Below, piece after piece: positions 1 through 8,859 of a stretch of DNA of 64,000 bases. Numbering within the stretch: position 1 is the first letter of the stretch; each line of letters opens with the position of its first letter. The notes beneath the pieces were generated by a model. The model worked only from the letters and a program-made list of their open reading frames with translations, was not told the DNA's origin and did not search any database. A program made the translations under genes and the position numbers. This stretch comes from Bin55 sp965205545 (GTDB lineage Bacteria > Pseudomonadota > Gammaproteobacteria > Pseudomonadales > Azotimanducaceae). The stretch covers positions 992,001 to 1,056,000 of the forward strand of contig OZ242170.1 in assembly GCA_965205545.1 (NCBI GenBank). Reading direction: 5' to 3'.

Positions 1-459
1 TGACATTTCGAAAACAACCCGTCGCTGCAACGACGAAGTTGAGTTGTAGAGGTGAAAAATTGCTCTTGACGTTCCTTCGAGGGCTTCAACGGTTCGCTCT
101 ATCAGCTCGCTCCGGGCCTGGCACAAGACTTGAACGGTGACCTCTTTCGGCACCAGTCCGTCTTCAATGATTTTTCGGATGAAATCAAAATCGGGTTGTG
201 ATGCCGCGGGAAAGCCTACTTCTATTTCAAGAAAGCCAACTTCCAATAGGAGTTCGTACATTCGCAGCTTCTCATCGACGCTCATTGGTTCGATGAGTGC
301 TTGGTTGCCATCGCGAAGATCCACGCTACACCATCGAGGTGCCTTCGACAGTCTTCGAGAGGGCCACTGGCGTCTAGGTAAATCGACCGGCGCAAAAGCC
401 GAGTATTTATTGAATGGCATCTTGCCGGATTTGCCGCCGGAGGCAGAGTAGGGCTTCAT
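1..459 (-). CDS. leuA: 2-isopropylmalate synthase, N-terminal part (runs off left edge)
   Basis: This is the 5' end of 2-isopropylmalate synthase, which condenses 2-oxoisovalerate with acetyl-CoA in the first committed step of leucine synthesis. The reverse strand from the ATG at 459 reads without a stop to the window edge (153 codons). It contains the family stretches PVDLPRRQWPSRR, RWCSVDLRDGNQALIEPM (substrate and metal site, with the DLRDGNQ core) and VGFLEIEVGFPAASQPDFDF. The DLPxRxWPS leader with RDGNQALIxPM points to the longer LeuA type. An in-frame TAG lies six codons upstream, so this is the first possible ATG; an internal ATG 13 codons later is an alternative start. The C-terminal regulatory domain is outside the window. 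Confidence 0.93.
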   Translation of the reverse strand, partial: MKPYSASGGKSGKMPFNKYSAFAPVDLPRRQWPSRRLSKAPRWCSVDLRDGNQALIEPMSVDEKLRMYELLLEVGFLEIEVGFPAASQPDFDFIRKIIEDGLVPKEVTVQVLCQARSELIERTVEALEGTSRAIFHLYNSTSSLQRRVVFEMS

Positions 460-803
460 GGCTACATCATTGCTCTAGAGAGGGTGATTGGGGTATTAGC
501 AGTGTGGGTGAGAATGTAGAAGAAGTGTGCCGGCTAGACCGGCAATAGCAGGCGGAGGCTGTGTGCAATGTTGAATTTGTGCATTGCGAACAAATGAGGT
601 ATTTGTGTCTTGAACGTTCATTGTAATGTTGGACAGTTCAACTGCCAATATGATCGTGGGCCAATAAGTGGCCGATTAGTTGAAAAAACGTAACGATAAA
701 GTAATTCTGACTAGAAATGCTGCTGAGCGTGTTCCTTCGATCGGAAGGGGCACTCAGTTCAGTTCTGAACAATCTCTCCATCTATTCAGACTTCAATCCA
801 AAC
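460..803. other. Gap between leuA and the selC promoter
   Basis: About 340 bases hold no convincing gene. There is a small GC-rich hairpin (5-bp stem, 529-533 with 539-543) and a 6-bp inverted repeat GCAATG/CATTGC near 566-592. The leuA promoter and leader should lie here on the minus strand, but I see no clear leader peptide rich in Leu codons. Short open frames on the plus strand run into the tRNA and are not credible genes. Confidence 0.5.
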
Positions 804-832
804 TTGAATCGAGAGCAAGTCTGTACTCTAAT
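804..832 (+). promoter_or_regulatory. Putative sigma-70 promoter of selC
   Basis: A TTGAAT -35 element (804-809), a 17-base spacer and a TCTAAT -10 element (827-832) stand directly before the tRNA-Sec gene. The first tRNA base is eight positions after the -10 box, so transcription may start at or next to the mature 5' end. This is inference from spacing and consensus. Confidence 0.6.
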
Positions 833-839
833 GCTAGGT

Positions 840-933
840 GGAAGAGCATCGTCTCCGGTGAGGCGCGCGGCCTTCAAAGCCGTTGAGACGCTTAACCTGC
901 GTCTGGTGGGTTCGACTCCTACCTCTTCCGCCA
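840..933 (+). tRNA. selC: tRNA-Sec (anticodon TCA), selenocysteine
   Basis: This is selenocysteine tRNA, charged with serine and converted by SelA, which inserts Sec at UGA codons with SelB. The 94-nt sequence starts GGAAGAG and ends CTCTTCCGCCA, giving a 7-bp acceptor core plus G and an encoded CCA. It carries the characteristic CGTCTCCGGTGAGGC D-arm region, the anticodon TCA (874-876) in loop CTTCAAA, a long variable arm, and the GGTTCGACTCC T-loop. The layout closely follows E. coli selC (about 95 nt). The selD gene lies 3.5 kb away. Confidence 0.96.
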
Positions 934-938
934 CCGCT

Positions 939-1817
939 TCATACTTGGGCGATTGCAATGCCCAAGATGGCGAAAGTCAATATGCCTGCCAAGACCTGGC
1001 CCGTTCTTCCGATTCTGCGAAGGTCAAAACTTGAAACTACCACGCCAGCTAGCAATCCGCAGATCAACCCCGTGAAGTGAGCCACCACATCAGTGCGTTC
1101 AGTGCCAATCCCCATGAACGCGAATACGCCTATGGCTCCAGCGATGGGAATTGCGTTGTACTTCCACCCTCTTCCCGGCAGGAACCTTCTTCGAAAGAAC
1201 ATTCCGCCAATTAGCCCAACCGCGGCGAACATTGAAGTCGAGGCTCCAATGGAGACAAACATGTCATTTTGGACCTGGGCGTTGAGGTAATTTCCAAATG
1301 CTCCGCACAGAACGATAAGCAACCAAGCGACACCGCTTCCGTAGTATCTTCCAGCCAGAATGCCAAATAGCAAGCCGAAAGCGGAATTTCCAATTATGTG
1401 AGCGACATCCGCATGGAGTAGCAACGCGGTAATAGTTCTCCACCACTCTCCTTGTTCTCGCACTGCCAACGCCCACATTGCGCCGTCCTGAGACAGGCGG
1501 GTGGCAAGTCCAAGGTACTCCAACAATGAGATCGCCCAAATAATTCCAAGATAGGCAATGCACCCTACGATTCCGCTATCGATTTTCGGTGAAGGATCGC
1601 GTTGTCTACCGGCATTTCGGTTCTCTTGACGATAGAGCGCCAGTTGCTGCCGTGCAGCAGTAGCCATCTCTGAACGTGTAAGCAGCAGCCAACCGTCGGA
1701 ATTCCGCTCAAGCCGGGTCTCAATGCCTATCGAGGTTAGCACCAGCTCACATTCGATGATCGCCCTGTGGCTTCGCGAGGAACTAACGAGAGTCCATTCC
1801 GTCGGTTCGTTGTTCAT
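939..1817 (-). CDS. Rhomboid family intramembrane serine protease
   Basis: This is a polytopic inner-membrane protease that cuts transmembrane helices. The 292-aa protein has a soluble N-terminal part of about 90 residues and then six or more hydrophobic segments. Family motifs are present in order: a WWRTITALLLHADVAHIIGN loop, the catalytic serine in SIGASTSMFAAVG (GxSx), and the catalytic histidine in DVVAHFTGLICG. I chose ATG 1817 (MNNEPTEW), because the longer frame to 1874 adds a non-homologous leader. Its stop lies five bases from the 3' end of selC, which is convergent. The substrate cannot be told from sequence. Confidence 0.88.
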   Translation of the reverse strand: MNNEPTEWTLVSSSRSHRAIIECELVLTSIGIETRLERNSDGWLLLTRSEMATAARQQLALYRQENRNAGRQRDPSPKIDSGIVGCIAYLGIIWAISLLEYLGLATRLSQDGAMWALAVREQGEWWRTITALLLHADVAHIIGNSAFGLLFGILAGRYYGSGVAWLLIVLCGAFGNYLNAQVQNDMFVSIGASTSMFAAVGLIGGMFFRRRFLPGRGWKYNAIPIAGAIGVFAFMGIGTERTDVVAHFTGLICGLLAGVVVSSFDLRRIGRTGQVLAGILTFAILGIAIAQV

Positions 1818-2007
1818 GCGTCTAGTATTGCACAGCTGCCCATATCCTCTTGCAGATTCGCCGCTAGGACCCAACCCTGGCCAGTCAAGAAATGAGAACC
1901 TGCACCGGGCGGTGTGTCCTTCGAGAATCGTGACAAAATTTCGAAACCTTACAATTTCACCCGAATTCTTTTGAATCGAACGGAAATCGTTCGATTGGGA
2001 GGTTTGC

Positions 2008-3426
2008 GTGGGAGACGAAATCAGCGTTCGTCATTTCGAAGCCGTTGACTACAGCCGGTTCCGCCGCTTATTGGAGGAGGAAACCGACCACGTTACAAGA
2101 CTATTTGAAAACAATGGGTTCAGCACCCGTGGCGACATCGTGGGCTTCGAGCTGGAAGCCTGCATTGTGGACGAGACTGGTCATCCAAAAGGCATCAACA
2201 AGGACATTCTCGAAACCATAGACAACCCGCTGGTTGTTCCTGAGCTGTCGGAGTTCAATGTCGAACTCAATGGCAGCCCTTGCTCGCTGACTGGCAGAGT
2301 ATTCTCCCGCTTGCACGATGAGTTAAATACCACCTGGACCGCGTGCCAATCAACAGCACAGGCCAATAACAGCAAGCTCGTGCAGGTTGGCATTCTTCCG
2401 ACAATGCGACGGGACCTGCTCAATTCCACACACATGACTGACATGGTTCGGTACAAGGCTCTCAATGATCGGATCATTGGCATGCGCGACGGCGCGGATA
2501 TCAAGCTTGAAATAGAGGGGCGCGAGAAGCTAAAGCTAACGCACGAGGACGTCATGCTGGAGGCAGCTACGACAAGCTTTCAAATCCATCTACAGTGCAA
2601 GCCTCACCGAGCGGTTGGAGATTTCAATGCCGCGATCGCGCTATCAGCGCCGATGGTAGCCCTCAGCGCAAACTCGCCCTACCTGTTTGGCCGCGATCTG
2701 TGGGCCGAAACGCGCATTCCACTGTTCGAACAGGCGATTGACATCGGCGAGCGGCATTTGCAGCGCGTCATTTTCGGCTCAAACTATGCTCAAGACTCTC
2801 TGTGTGAAATTTTTGCCGAGAATAGGCTGAGCCACTCCATTCTTCTGCCGTTCGTACAACCCGAACCGATCAACAAGTACGCTCACCTGCGCTTTCAAAA
2901 CGGAACGATTTGGCGCTGGAATCGACCCCTAATTGGATTTGACTACGACGGACAACCCCATTTGCGGATTGAGCACCGTGTTGTGCCAGCGGGACCTTCC
3001 ATTGTTGATTGCGTAGCAAACTGCGCGGCGTTTGTTGGGTTTGTTAGAGCTCTATCTCGTCTTCCTTTCCCGATTGAATCCAAGATTCCGTTTGAGTCCG
3101 CGCGCGAAAACTTTTACGCCGCCGCAAAACTTGGGTTGGATGCATCCATCGTATGGACCGATGGCAAGAAGGTGCCAGTGAAGGAACTGATCTTGGACGA
3201 TTTGCTGCCGCGAGCGCACGAAGCACTAGTCGCCGAGGAGGTTCCAGACGAAGAGATCGAGAGGTTCTTGGGAATTATTCGTGATCGCGTGAGTACTGGT
3301 CAGAACGGCGCGACTTGGCAACGCAAATGGGTGGATGCTCACGGTCCCGATCTGGCGTTGCTCACTCGCGCATACGGAGAACGACAGGAATCCAATGAAC
3401 CTGTTCACACTTGGGACACAAAGTGA
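2008..3426 (+). CDS. GCS2-type glutamate-cysteine ligase-like carboxylate-amine ligase
   Basis: This 472-aa protein belongs to the glutamate-cysteine ligase 2 superfamily (COG2170-like), ATP-dependent enzymes that form an amide bond on a carboxylate. Evidence is the GFELEACIVDETG strand (family GxExE metal/ATP site), the SEFNVELNGSP segment, TSFQIHLQC, and the later LRFQNGTIWRWNRPLIG and RIEHRVVPAGPS segments. It starts at GTG 2008 behind a GGGAGG ribosome site. The stop overlaps the start of the M14 gene (GTGA), so the two are translationally coupled. The partner makes a dedicated peptide or amino-acid conjugation pathway more likely than housekeeping glutathione synthesis, but the substrate is unknown. 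Confidence 0.8.
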   Translation: MGDEISVRHFEAVDYSRFRRLLEEETDHVTRLFENNGFSTRGDIVGFELEACIVDETGHPKGINKDILETIDNPLVVPELSEFNVELNGSPCSLTGRVFSRLHDELNTTWTACQSTAQANNSKLVQVGILPTMRRDLLNSTHMTDMVRYKALNDRIIGMRDGADIKLEIEGREKLKLTHEDVMLEAATTSFQIHLQCKPHRAVGDFNAAIALSAPMVALSANSPYLFGRDLWAETRIPLFEQAIDIGERHLQRVIFGSNYAQDSLCEIFAENRLSHSILLPFVQPEPINKYAHLRFQNGTIWRWNRPLIGFDYDGQPHLRIEHRVVPAGPSIVDCVANCAAFVGFVRALSRLPFPIESKIPFESARENFYAAAKLGLDASIVWTDGKKVPVKELILDDLLPRAHEALVAEEVPDEEIERFLGIIRDRVSTGQNGATWQRKWVDAHGPDLALLTRAYGERQESNEPVHTWDTK

Positions 3427-4427
3427 AGTTGCGGAAGGAGACATCGCTCGATCCAGCAATCCTGGATTTCCACGCGTCCGATCTGTCGAGCGTTTTCGAA
3501 GGGCCGACACTGTTCGACCTCAGGACTCCGAATGTGCCTCCCATCTTTGTATCGGTGCTGCTCCACGGCAACGAGATATCCGGTTGGGACGCTGTTCGAT
3601 CACTGCTCAAGGAGCAACTCCAAGTTGGCGAGTACCCATCAATGTACATCTTGATAGGCAACGTTCAAGCCGCCAACCAAAACGTTCGGGCACTTGACGA
3701 ACAGCCCGACTTCAATCGTATCTGGCAGGGCAACCACCCCACGGAGTCCGAGTGGACGCAAGATGCAATCACGGAGGTTGCGTCTGGTGAGCCATGGTTT
3801 GCTCTCGACATACACAACAACACCTGCCCAAATCCCCATCACTCGGTGATAACCGATATGGATGCAGCCACTCTATCTGTGGCTCGAGAATTTAGTGACA
3901 TTGCCATCTTCGCTGCACAACCCCCTGGAGTCTTGTCACGCCGATGCTCCCAGTTTTGCACGGCAATTACCATTGAAGTTGGCACGCCATGGGACTTGGA
4001 GAGTGCGGCACGCGCCAAGGCGTTCCTATCTTCGTTGATCAATAGGGGCAGCTTGCCATCCACGAGCCCAAGCGACTTGCGTATCTATCGCAACAACATC
4101 AGGGTGGTGATTGAAAAGGCGTATGAAAAGAAGGATTGGCAAGTTCCAAACTTCACACCGGCTCTAAATCAATGGAACTTTAAGACCTTGGAGAAAGGCA
4201 CATCCATTGCGCAACTGAAGCCGGGCGGTGGTAGGCTCGTCGCTCACGACGACCATATGGACGACGTTACGAACGAGTTTCTGGAATATAAAGGCAACGA
4301 AGTATTACTCGCCCGCGACGTAATCATGTCGATGTATACCGAGGACCCGCGAATTGCACTACAGGACTGCGTGTGCTATTTTCTCGAACCGTGGGACTTC
4401 GGCGATCAGGAGCTAGCTGCTTCCTAG
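3423..4427 (+). CDS. M14 family succinylglutamate desuccinylase/aspartoacylase-like protein
   Basis: This is a zinc-dependent carboxypeptidase-fold amidohydrolase (AstE/AspA group), about 334 aa. The zinc-binding HGNE motif (SVLLHGNEISGWDAV) lies near residue 50, and a downstream WFALDIHNNTCPNPHH segment supplies the further histidine. ITIEVGTP follows in the position of the later catalytic strand. I take GTG 3423, overlapping the previous stop by 4 nt; a TTG at 3411 is also possible. Coupling to the GCS2-like ligase suggests one builds and the other trims an amide-linked compound. That is inference. Confidence 0.8.
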   Translation: MKLRKETSLDPAILDFHASDLSSVFEGPTLFDLRTPNVPPIFVSVLLHGNEISGWDAVRSLLKEQLQVGEYPSMYILIGNVQAANQNVRALDEQPDFNRIWQGNHPTESEWTQDAITEVASGEPWFALDIHNNTCPNPHHSVITDMDAATLSVAREFSDIAIFAAQPPGVLSRRCSQFCTAITIEVGTPWDLESAARAKAFLSSLINRGSLPSTSPSDLRIYRNNIRVVIEKAYEKKDWQVPNFTPALNQWNFKTLEKGTSIAQLKPGGGRLVAHDDHMDDVTNEFLEYKGNEVLLARDVIMSMYTEDPRIALQDCVCYFLEPWDFGDQELAAS

Positions 4428-4444
4428 ACGCATGAAATCCTCGG

Positions 4445-6637
4445 CTATGCAGCGTTGCGAACCAGCCTTAAACCTCGGTCGGCGCATGAGACGCCAATTT
4501 GACAAGCTTCGGCGAAGCCAGCGTTTCTTAGATCGCTAATGCACTGATCCACACGAGCGAGCGGAATTGCGGCGACCAACCCTCCGCAAGTCTGTGGATC
4601 CACTAGCGGAACAAGCTCCTCATCGGAAAAGTCGTCTCCGTTTTCGAAGTCTTTGAGTGCTTGCGCATTGTTTTCGTGCAGTGAGCTCCGAACATTGTTT
4701 TGCACTGCGTCCCGCACCCCGGGCAGTGTGGAAATTCGATCAACAAAGAGCTCCATCCCCACGTTTGAATGTTTGGCGAGAACCGACAAGTGCCCTAACA
4801 ATCCAAAACCTGTAACGTCGGTCATAGCGCTCGGACTATTGGCAAGAATTGTGTCGGCTGCTTCAGCATTGGATTGGTCCATGACAGCCACGGCGGAAAC
4901 CAATTCCCTAGCCAATGTGGTCCCACGCATCACTCCCGCGAGCAGCAGACCTGTGCCCAATGGCTTGGTAAGAACCAAAGCGTGGTCGGGTTCCATTGAC
5001 GAGTTGCGAACAGGATCGGACGGAGCCGTGCCCGTGACTGCGAATCCCAGAGATAGCTCACTTCCTTCAGCCGAATGACCACCGACAAGCTTGACGTTAG
5101 CTTCGCGAAACACCGCCACGGCACCCGACATGGACTGGAACAACTCTTCCTGCATCAGAGTCTGGGACATCAACGGGACCGTTACCACCGCAAGCGCTAT
5201 TCTCGGCTTGGATCCCATTGCGTAGAGATCATTTAGCGCGTGATTTGCGGCAATCCTCCCGAACTGATAGGGATCCGTGATCATGGCACGGAAGCTGTCG
5301 CACGTTGTAACTAGACGCGACGAATTCCAATCAATTACTGCAGCATCGTCACCAATTCCGTCAACAAATTCCCTATCCGGTCCCACGCTCAGGCGTCGCA
5401 AGACCTGTTCGAGCAAGTCAGCTCCCAATTTGGATCCACATCCTCCGCATCGAAGCTGGCTCGGCTGTTCCTCAGCAAACCTCGCGGGAAGCCTGCGCGT
5501 TCGACCCAATCTCATAATGGGAACATCGGAAAAACGCGTCATGAATTTCCGATCGATCCAATCTTTCCATATAGCGATAGGTTTGGATTTGAGGCTGAAT
5601 GGACCTTTGGAAGCAACGGCACGATCACGTGGCAGCCGCAGAATCGCCATAGCAAGCCGTTGCGCCCGAAAGTTGCGCAATCGCGTGCCTCTTAAGGCTG
5701 CACGAGTATTTCGTGCCAAAAGTGGACCTTCGCGGACTGCATAAACCCCGGACTTCGGTCGCTCCTGACCATCCAAGCAAACTATGTCCCCCGCCGCAAA
5801 TACATTGGGGTGCGAGACACTTTGCAGTTGCTTGTTGACGCGCAGAAATCCGCCGTCGTCAACAGCAAATCCTGATTCGCGGATCCAATCCGGTGCTTCC
5901 ACGCCAGCAACCCACAGAACGCAGTCCGAGGCAAGACTTCGTCCGTCCTGCGCTAGCACCGCGTCGCTGGTAGCATCCACGACATTGAAGTCGCAGGAAA
6001 CGGTGATGTTGTTCTTGCGTAGCTCTCGATTAACTGTCCGGCGCAGGAATGGATTGTGTTCCTTTAGAAGGTAGTCGTTGGCCGAGACTAAATGAATGTC
6101 AAACGCATTCCCGTAGCATTCCCTTACCGCGAGAGCAACTTCTACACTGCCGGGACCTCCACCAACGACGGTAAGTCGGCATCCCGTACCCGACCCGTGT
6201 TCTTTTGCGACTCGCTCCCACGCGGGGATGAATCGTCCAATTGGCTTTACCGGGATTACCAACTCGTGGTTTTGGAATTTCTTTCCGGGAGCGCCCCCCG
6301 TATTCAACGCGAGTACATCAAATCGAAGGTCTGGTCTCGAGCGAAATCTCAGTGTCTGCTCATCCAAGTCTACGCAAGTAACTTCGTCCGGAATAAACCG
6401 TGCGTTGGCAAACGACGAAAGTTTCAATACATCTATGTGGATCTCGTCCCAGCTGTATTTGCCGGCCAAGTAGCCGGGGAGCATTCCAGAATAAGGAGTG
6501 TGAGGCTCCCGGGCCACCACGGTAACGCGAACGCCAGGTTCGGGTTTCATTCCGTAGCGGCGCAACACTTCGACGTTTGAGTGCCCTCCGCCAAGAATCA
6601 CTAAGTCTCGGACATAGGGAACTTCGGGAACCATCAA
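4445..6637 (-). CDS. selD: Pyridine nucleotide-disulfide oxidoreductase/SelD fusion (selenide, water dikinase)
   Basis: This is a 730-aa two-domain protein. Residues 1 to about 380 are an NDH-2-like FAD/NAD(P)H oxidoreductase, with a dinucleotide site VILGGGHSNVEVL, a second site VVGGGPGSVEVAL and the FAD-tail motif NVFAAGDIV. Residues from about 390 are SelD, which makes selenophosphate from selenide and ATP. The catalytic segment RCGGCGSKLG has Cys where many SelDs have Sec, and Lys is present; VDGIGDDAAVI and the TDVTGFGLLGHL motif follow. Such fusions are known in proteobacteria. Together with selC it indicates a functional selenium pathway, with selA and selB expected elsewhere. The next gene upstream on this strand ends about 120 bp away, so it may have its own promoter. 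Confidence 0.93.
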   Translation of the reverse strand: MMVPEVPYVRDLVILGGGHSNVEVLRRYGMKPEPGVRVTVVAREPHTPYSGMLPGYLAGKYSWDEIHIDVLKLSSFANARFIPDEVTCVDLDEQTLRFRSRPDLRFDVLALNTGGAPGKKFQNHELVIPVKPIGRFIPAWERVAKEHGSGTGCRLTVVGGGPGSVEVALAVRECYGNAFDIHLVSANDYLLKEHNPFLRRTVNRELRKNNITVSCDFNVVDATSDAVLAQDGRSLASDCVLWVAGVEAPDWIRESGFAVDDGGFLRVNKQLQSVSHPNVFAAGDIVCLDGQERPKSGVYAVREGPLLARNTRAALRGTRLRNFRAQRLAMAILRLPRDRAVASKGPFSLKSKPIAIWKDWIDRKFMTRFSDVPIMRLGRTRRLPARFAEEQPSQLRCGGCGSKLGADLLEQVLRRLSVGPDREFVDGIGDDAAVIDWNSSRLVTTCDSFRAMITDPYQFGRIAANHALNDLYAMGSKPRIALAVVTVPLMSQTLMQEELFQSMSGAVAVFREANVKLVGGHSAEGSELSLGFAVTGTAPSDPVRNSSMEPDHALVLTKPLGTGLLLAGVMRGTTLARELVSAVAVMDQSNAEAADTILANSPSAMTDVTGFGLLGHLSVLAKHSNVGMELFVDRISTLPGVRDAVQNNVRSSLHENNAQALKDFENGDDFSDEELVPLVDPQTCGGLVAAIPLARVDQCISDLRNAGFAEACQIGVSCADRGLRLVRNAA

Positions 6638-6641
6638 AACG

Positions 6642-6659
6642 TTGTCCGGTGTCGGACAA
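6642..6659. promoter_or_regulatory. Perfect 7-bp inverted repeat just upstream of selD
   Basis: TTGTCCG and CGGACAA flank a 4-base loop, ending five bases before the selD start codon. It could be an operator or a hairpin in the 5' leader that affects translation. No regulator is evident from the sequence. Confidence 0.4.
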
Positions 6660-6758
6660 TCCTACGTATGTGACCTAATGGTTATAGTGCGCCGTTTCAA
6701 TAGCGATCAAGACACCAATCTTGGTTTCGGAGAGCCCCACAAACCGGGGAGTGTCGCC

Positions 6759-8678
6759 TCATCGGTTCTCTGGGTCCATGGCCGCGACAAATTCATCGAG
6801 CTCGAGGCCGCCACTCTCGTTCTCGTCCAGAGAACTGAAATTCTCGCGAATAAAAGTAGCCCAACGTCCAGGAATCTCTTCTTGAACGAGTTTGCCATCG
6901 ATGTCCCGATCCAAGAAACCGAATGACTGAGAAAGCCTCATTCGCTGGCCTTCGTCTACCTGATCCTCAATTGTCTCGCCGTCCCAGGTGTAAACGAAAC
7001 TTCCGTAGAGCATTTCGTTCCACGACTGCTGTCCCCAACGAACGGCGCGATTCGGGTCGGGATTCCCTGGGTTCTGCTTGGAATTGTCATAAGTCGTTTG
7101 GTGATGCAGGCGAGCACCCGCAGGCACTGCTACGGGCTCTGCGAATTCATAGCTTGTTTGCCAATTGAAGTCGTAGTTGGGAACAGACAGAAGCAATTCC
7201 TTTCTCCCATCTGGAAACTCGAGTGTGTAGCTTGAATTCTTGCCTCGATAATGTGAATGTGGCAGTAGCGAATAGAGAGTGGCGTCTCGTGGAAACGTCA
7301 AGTACGATCGCACTACGTGGTTCTTCGTGTTCGATGGAATCTCAAAAATGGTGTTCAACACCACTCCAGAACGTTTGATCGTCTCAGGTGGCTCATCGAA
7401 GAAGTACAAACCCACACGCGTTACATCAGTGACCGCTTTCCCGATTGGCGTGTAGTGCATTTGTGCTCGGAACTTTGTGCCAGCGCGAACAAGAATGCCC
7501 GCATTTTCTGGTCCACTGACTCCACTCGCTTCCGTTCCAGGCGCGTAGCCACCCATGAATTGGCTGAATAGCGCCCCGCGGGCTGGGCCGGCATTTGCGT
7601 TTACCGTACCCATAAGAACATGGTGCAATACGCGCGAATCGCCGGGCACAACAGTCAGTGCCCGTAACCAGGCATCCTCTTCCATGTTGTTGTCCACGGT
7701 GAAGTATTGGTATTCGACCACGCCTGTTGCGGGCACTTCGTAGGCTGGGAACTCGATGACGTAGTCCGGTGGTCCCAACGGGAATTCTTCAGCAGGTTGC
7801 GAACGATCCAACAAAGGATCTGGACCCGAACCGCGTGGCGCGCCTGCCTCGATCCATCGCACGATGAGCTGACGTTCCTCTGGCGTGATGTTGCGGTCAT
7901 TCTTCCACTGCCCTACATGTGGATCCGCGTGCCATGGAGGCATTCGCTGCTCGCGCAGCACTTGGCGCATCATGGGAGCAAATCCGCGCACCATCTCGTA
8001 GTTCTCCATAGCCCAGGGCCCAATGCCACCCTTGACATGGCACCCACCACAGTTTTCCAGAAGCAGGGGAGCTATCTGCTTTGAATAGGAGATTTCCGTC
8101 GTGTCGTTTGTCCGATCTGGGAAGTTGATCAGGCAGCCCTTGGTGGCTACTTCTCGGTACTCGACTGTCTCTCCAGCTAGCATGGCGTCCAAAACGTCAG
8201 CCACGTAGTGCTCGCTAGCTTCAGCTTTTTGCCGTTCGTACTCGAGTCGATCGTTGATGGGACCCCTATACTTCAAAGTCCAGTTCGAGGGGTCAATGAC
8301 AAGAATTTCCGCGGTTCGAGTCAACCCAAGTCCCATTCCAACGATCTGGGACTCGTCATTGAGTATGGGGAAGTCGATTTCCCATTCCTTCGCTTCCTCT
8401 TGGATAGTTGTTCGATTGTCGTGGCTGACTGGGTTGAGTAGCAGAAAGTGGACATTACTCTTGGAGAACCGATCCCTAAGTTCGCGAAAATCTGGCAGAG
8501 CATTTCGCACGATCGGGCAGCCATTTCCATGGATCATGATTACTACGGCGTCGGAGTCCGACAAGTAGTACAACTTGTGCGCATCTCCCCGGTGATCAAG
8601 CAAGGTGAAGTTCTCTACCCCTGCGAACGTCAAACTAGAAGCGGAAAAAAGCACTAGCGAGAGTGCCAATTGAAGCAT
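6759..8678 (-). CDS. Redoxin - cytochrome c - copper type II monooxygenase - EF-hand fusion protein, exported
   Basis: This is an exported multidomain protein of about 639 aa. A signal peptide (MLQLALSLVLFSASSLTFA) leads into a thioredoxin-fold/redoxin domain with a single active-site Cys in GNGCPIVRN (about residue 54). A cytochrome-like CGGCH haem motif follows (about 210-214). Next comes a PHM/DBM-type copper monooxygenase region with the ligand pattern VLHHVLMG, QMHYTPIG, PHSHYRG and NEMLYG, so both copper sites look intact. The C-terminus has EF-hand loops DRDIDGKLVQEE and DENESGGLELDEF. Start chosen at ATG 8678 because it gives a clean signal peptide; the frame opens further to 8744. 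The electron path redoxin-haem-copper is inference and the substrate is unknown. Confidence 0.82.
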   Translation of the reverse strand: MLQLALSLVLFSASSLTFAGVENFTLLDHRGDAHKLYYLSDSDAVVIMIHGNGCPIVRNALPDFRELRDRFSKSNVHFLLLNPVSHDNRTTIQEEAKEWEIDFPILNDESQIVGMGLGLTRTAEILVIDPSNWTLKYRGPINDRLEYERQKAEASEHYVADVLDAMLAGETVEYREVATKGCLINFPDRTNDTTEISYSKQIAPLLLENCGGCHVKGGIGPWAMENYEMVRGFAPMMRQVLREQRMPPWHADPHVGQWKNDRNITPEERQLIVRWIEAGAPRGSGPDPLLDRSQPAEEFPLGPPDYVIEFPAYEVPATGVVEYQYFTVDNNMEEDAWLRALTVVPGDSRVLHHVLMGTVNANAGPARGALFSQFMGGYAPGTEASGVSGPENAGILVRAGTKFRAQMHYTPIGKAVTDVTRVGLYFFDEPPETIKRSGVVLNTIFEIPSNTKNHVVRSYLTFPRDATLYSLLPHSHYRGKNSSYTLEFPDGRKELLLSVPNYDFNWQTSYEFAEPVAVPAGARLHHQTTYDNSKQNPGNPDPNRAVRWGQQSWNEMLYGSFVYTWDGETIEDQVDEGQRMRLSQSFGFLDRDIDGKLVQEEIPGRWATFIRENFSSLDENESGGLELDEFVAAMDPENR

Positions 8679-8859
8679 CTTCGACACCACGGTTCCTGCG
8701 CCATGATTTGGGTTCGTATGATAGCAATTGCGACGGCGCAACAAGCGAATTAAAAGCGGCGTACCAACCTTTGCGACCTAACCACTGATGCTGTTGGAAC
8801 GAGCTCTTTGACATGTCTACAACACCACCATCGCGCGCTGGTTGCGGAAGGGTCTGCAT

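Noticed and set aside
680..1080. Short plus-strand frames over the selC region
   Set aside because: They read through the tRNA-Sec gene and the antisense of the rhomboid gene and have no ribosome sites or family motifs.
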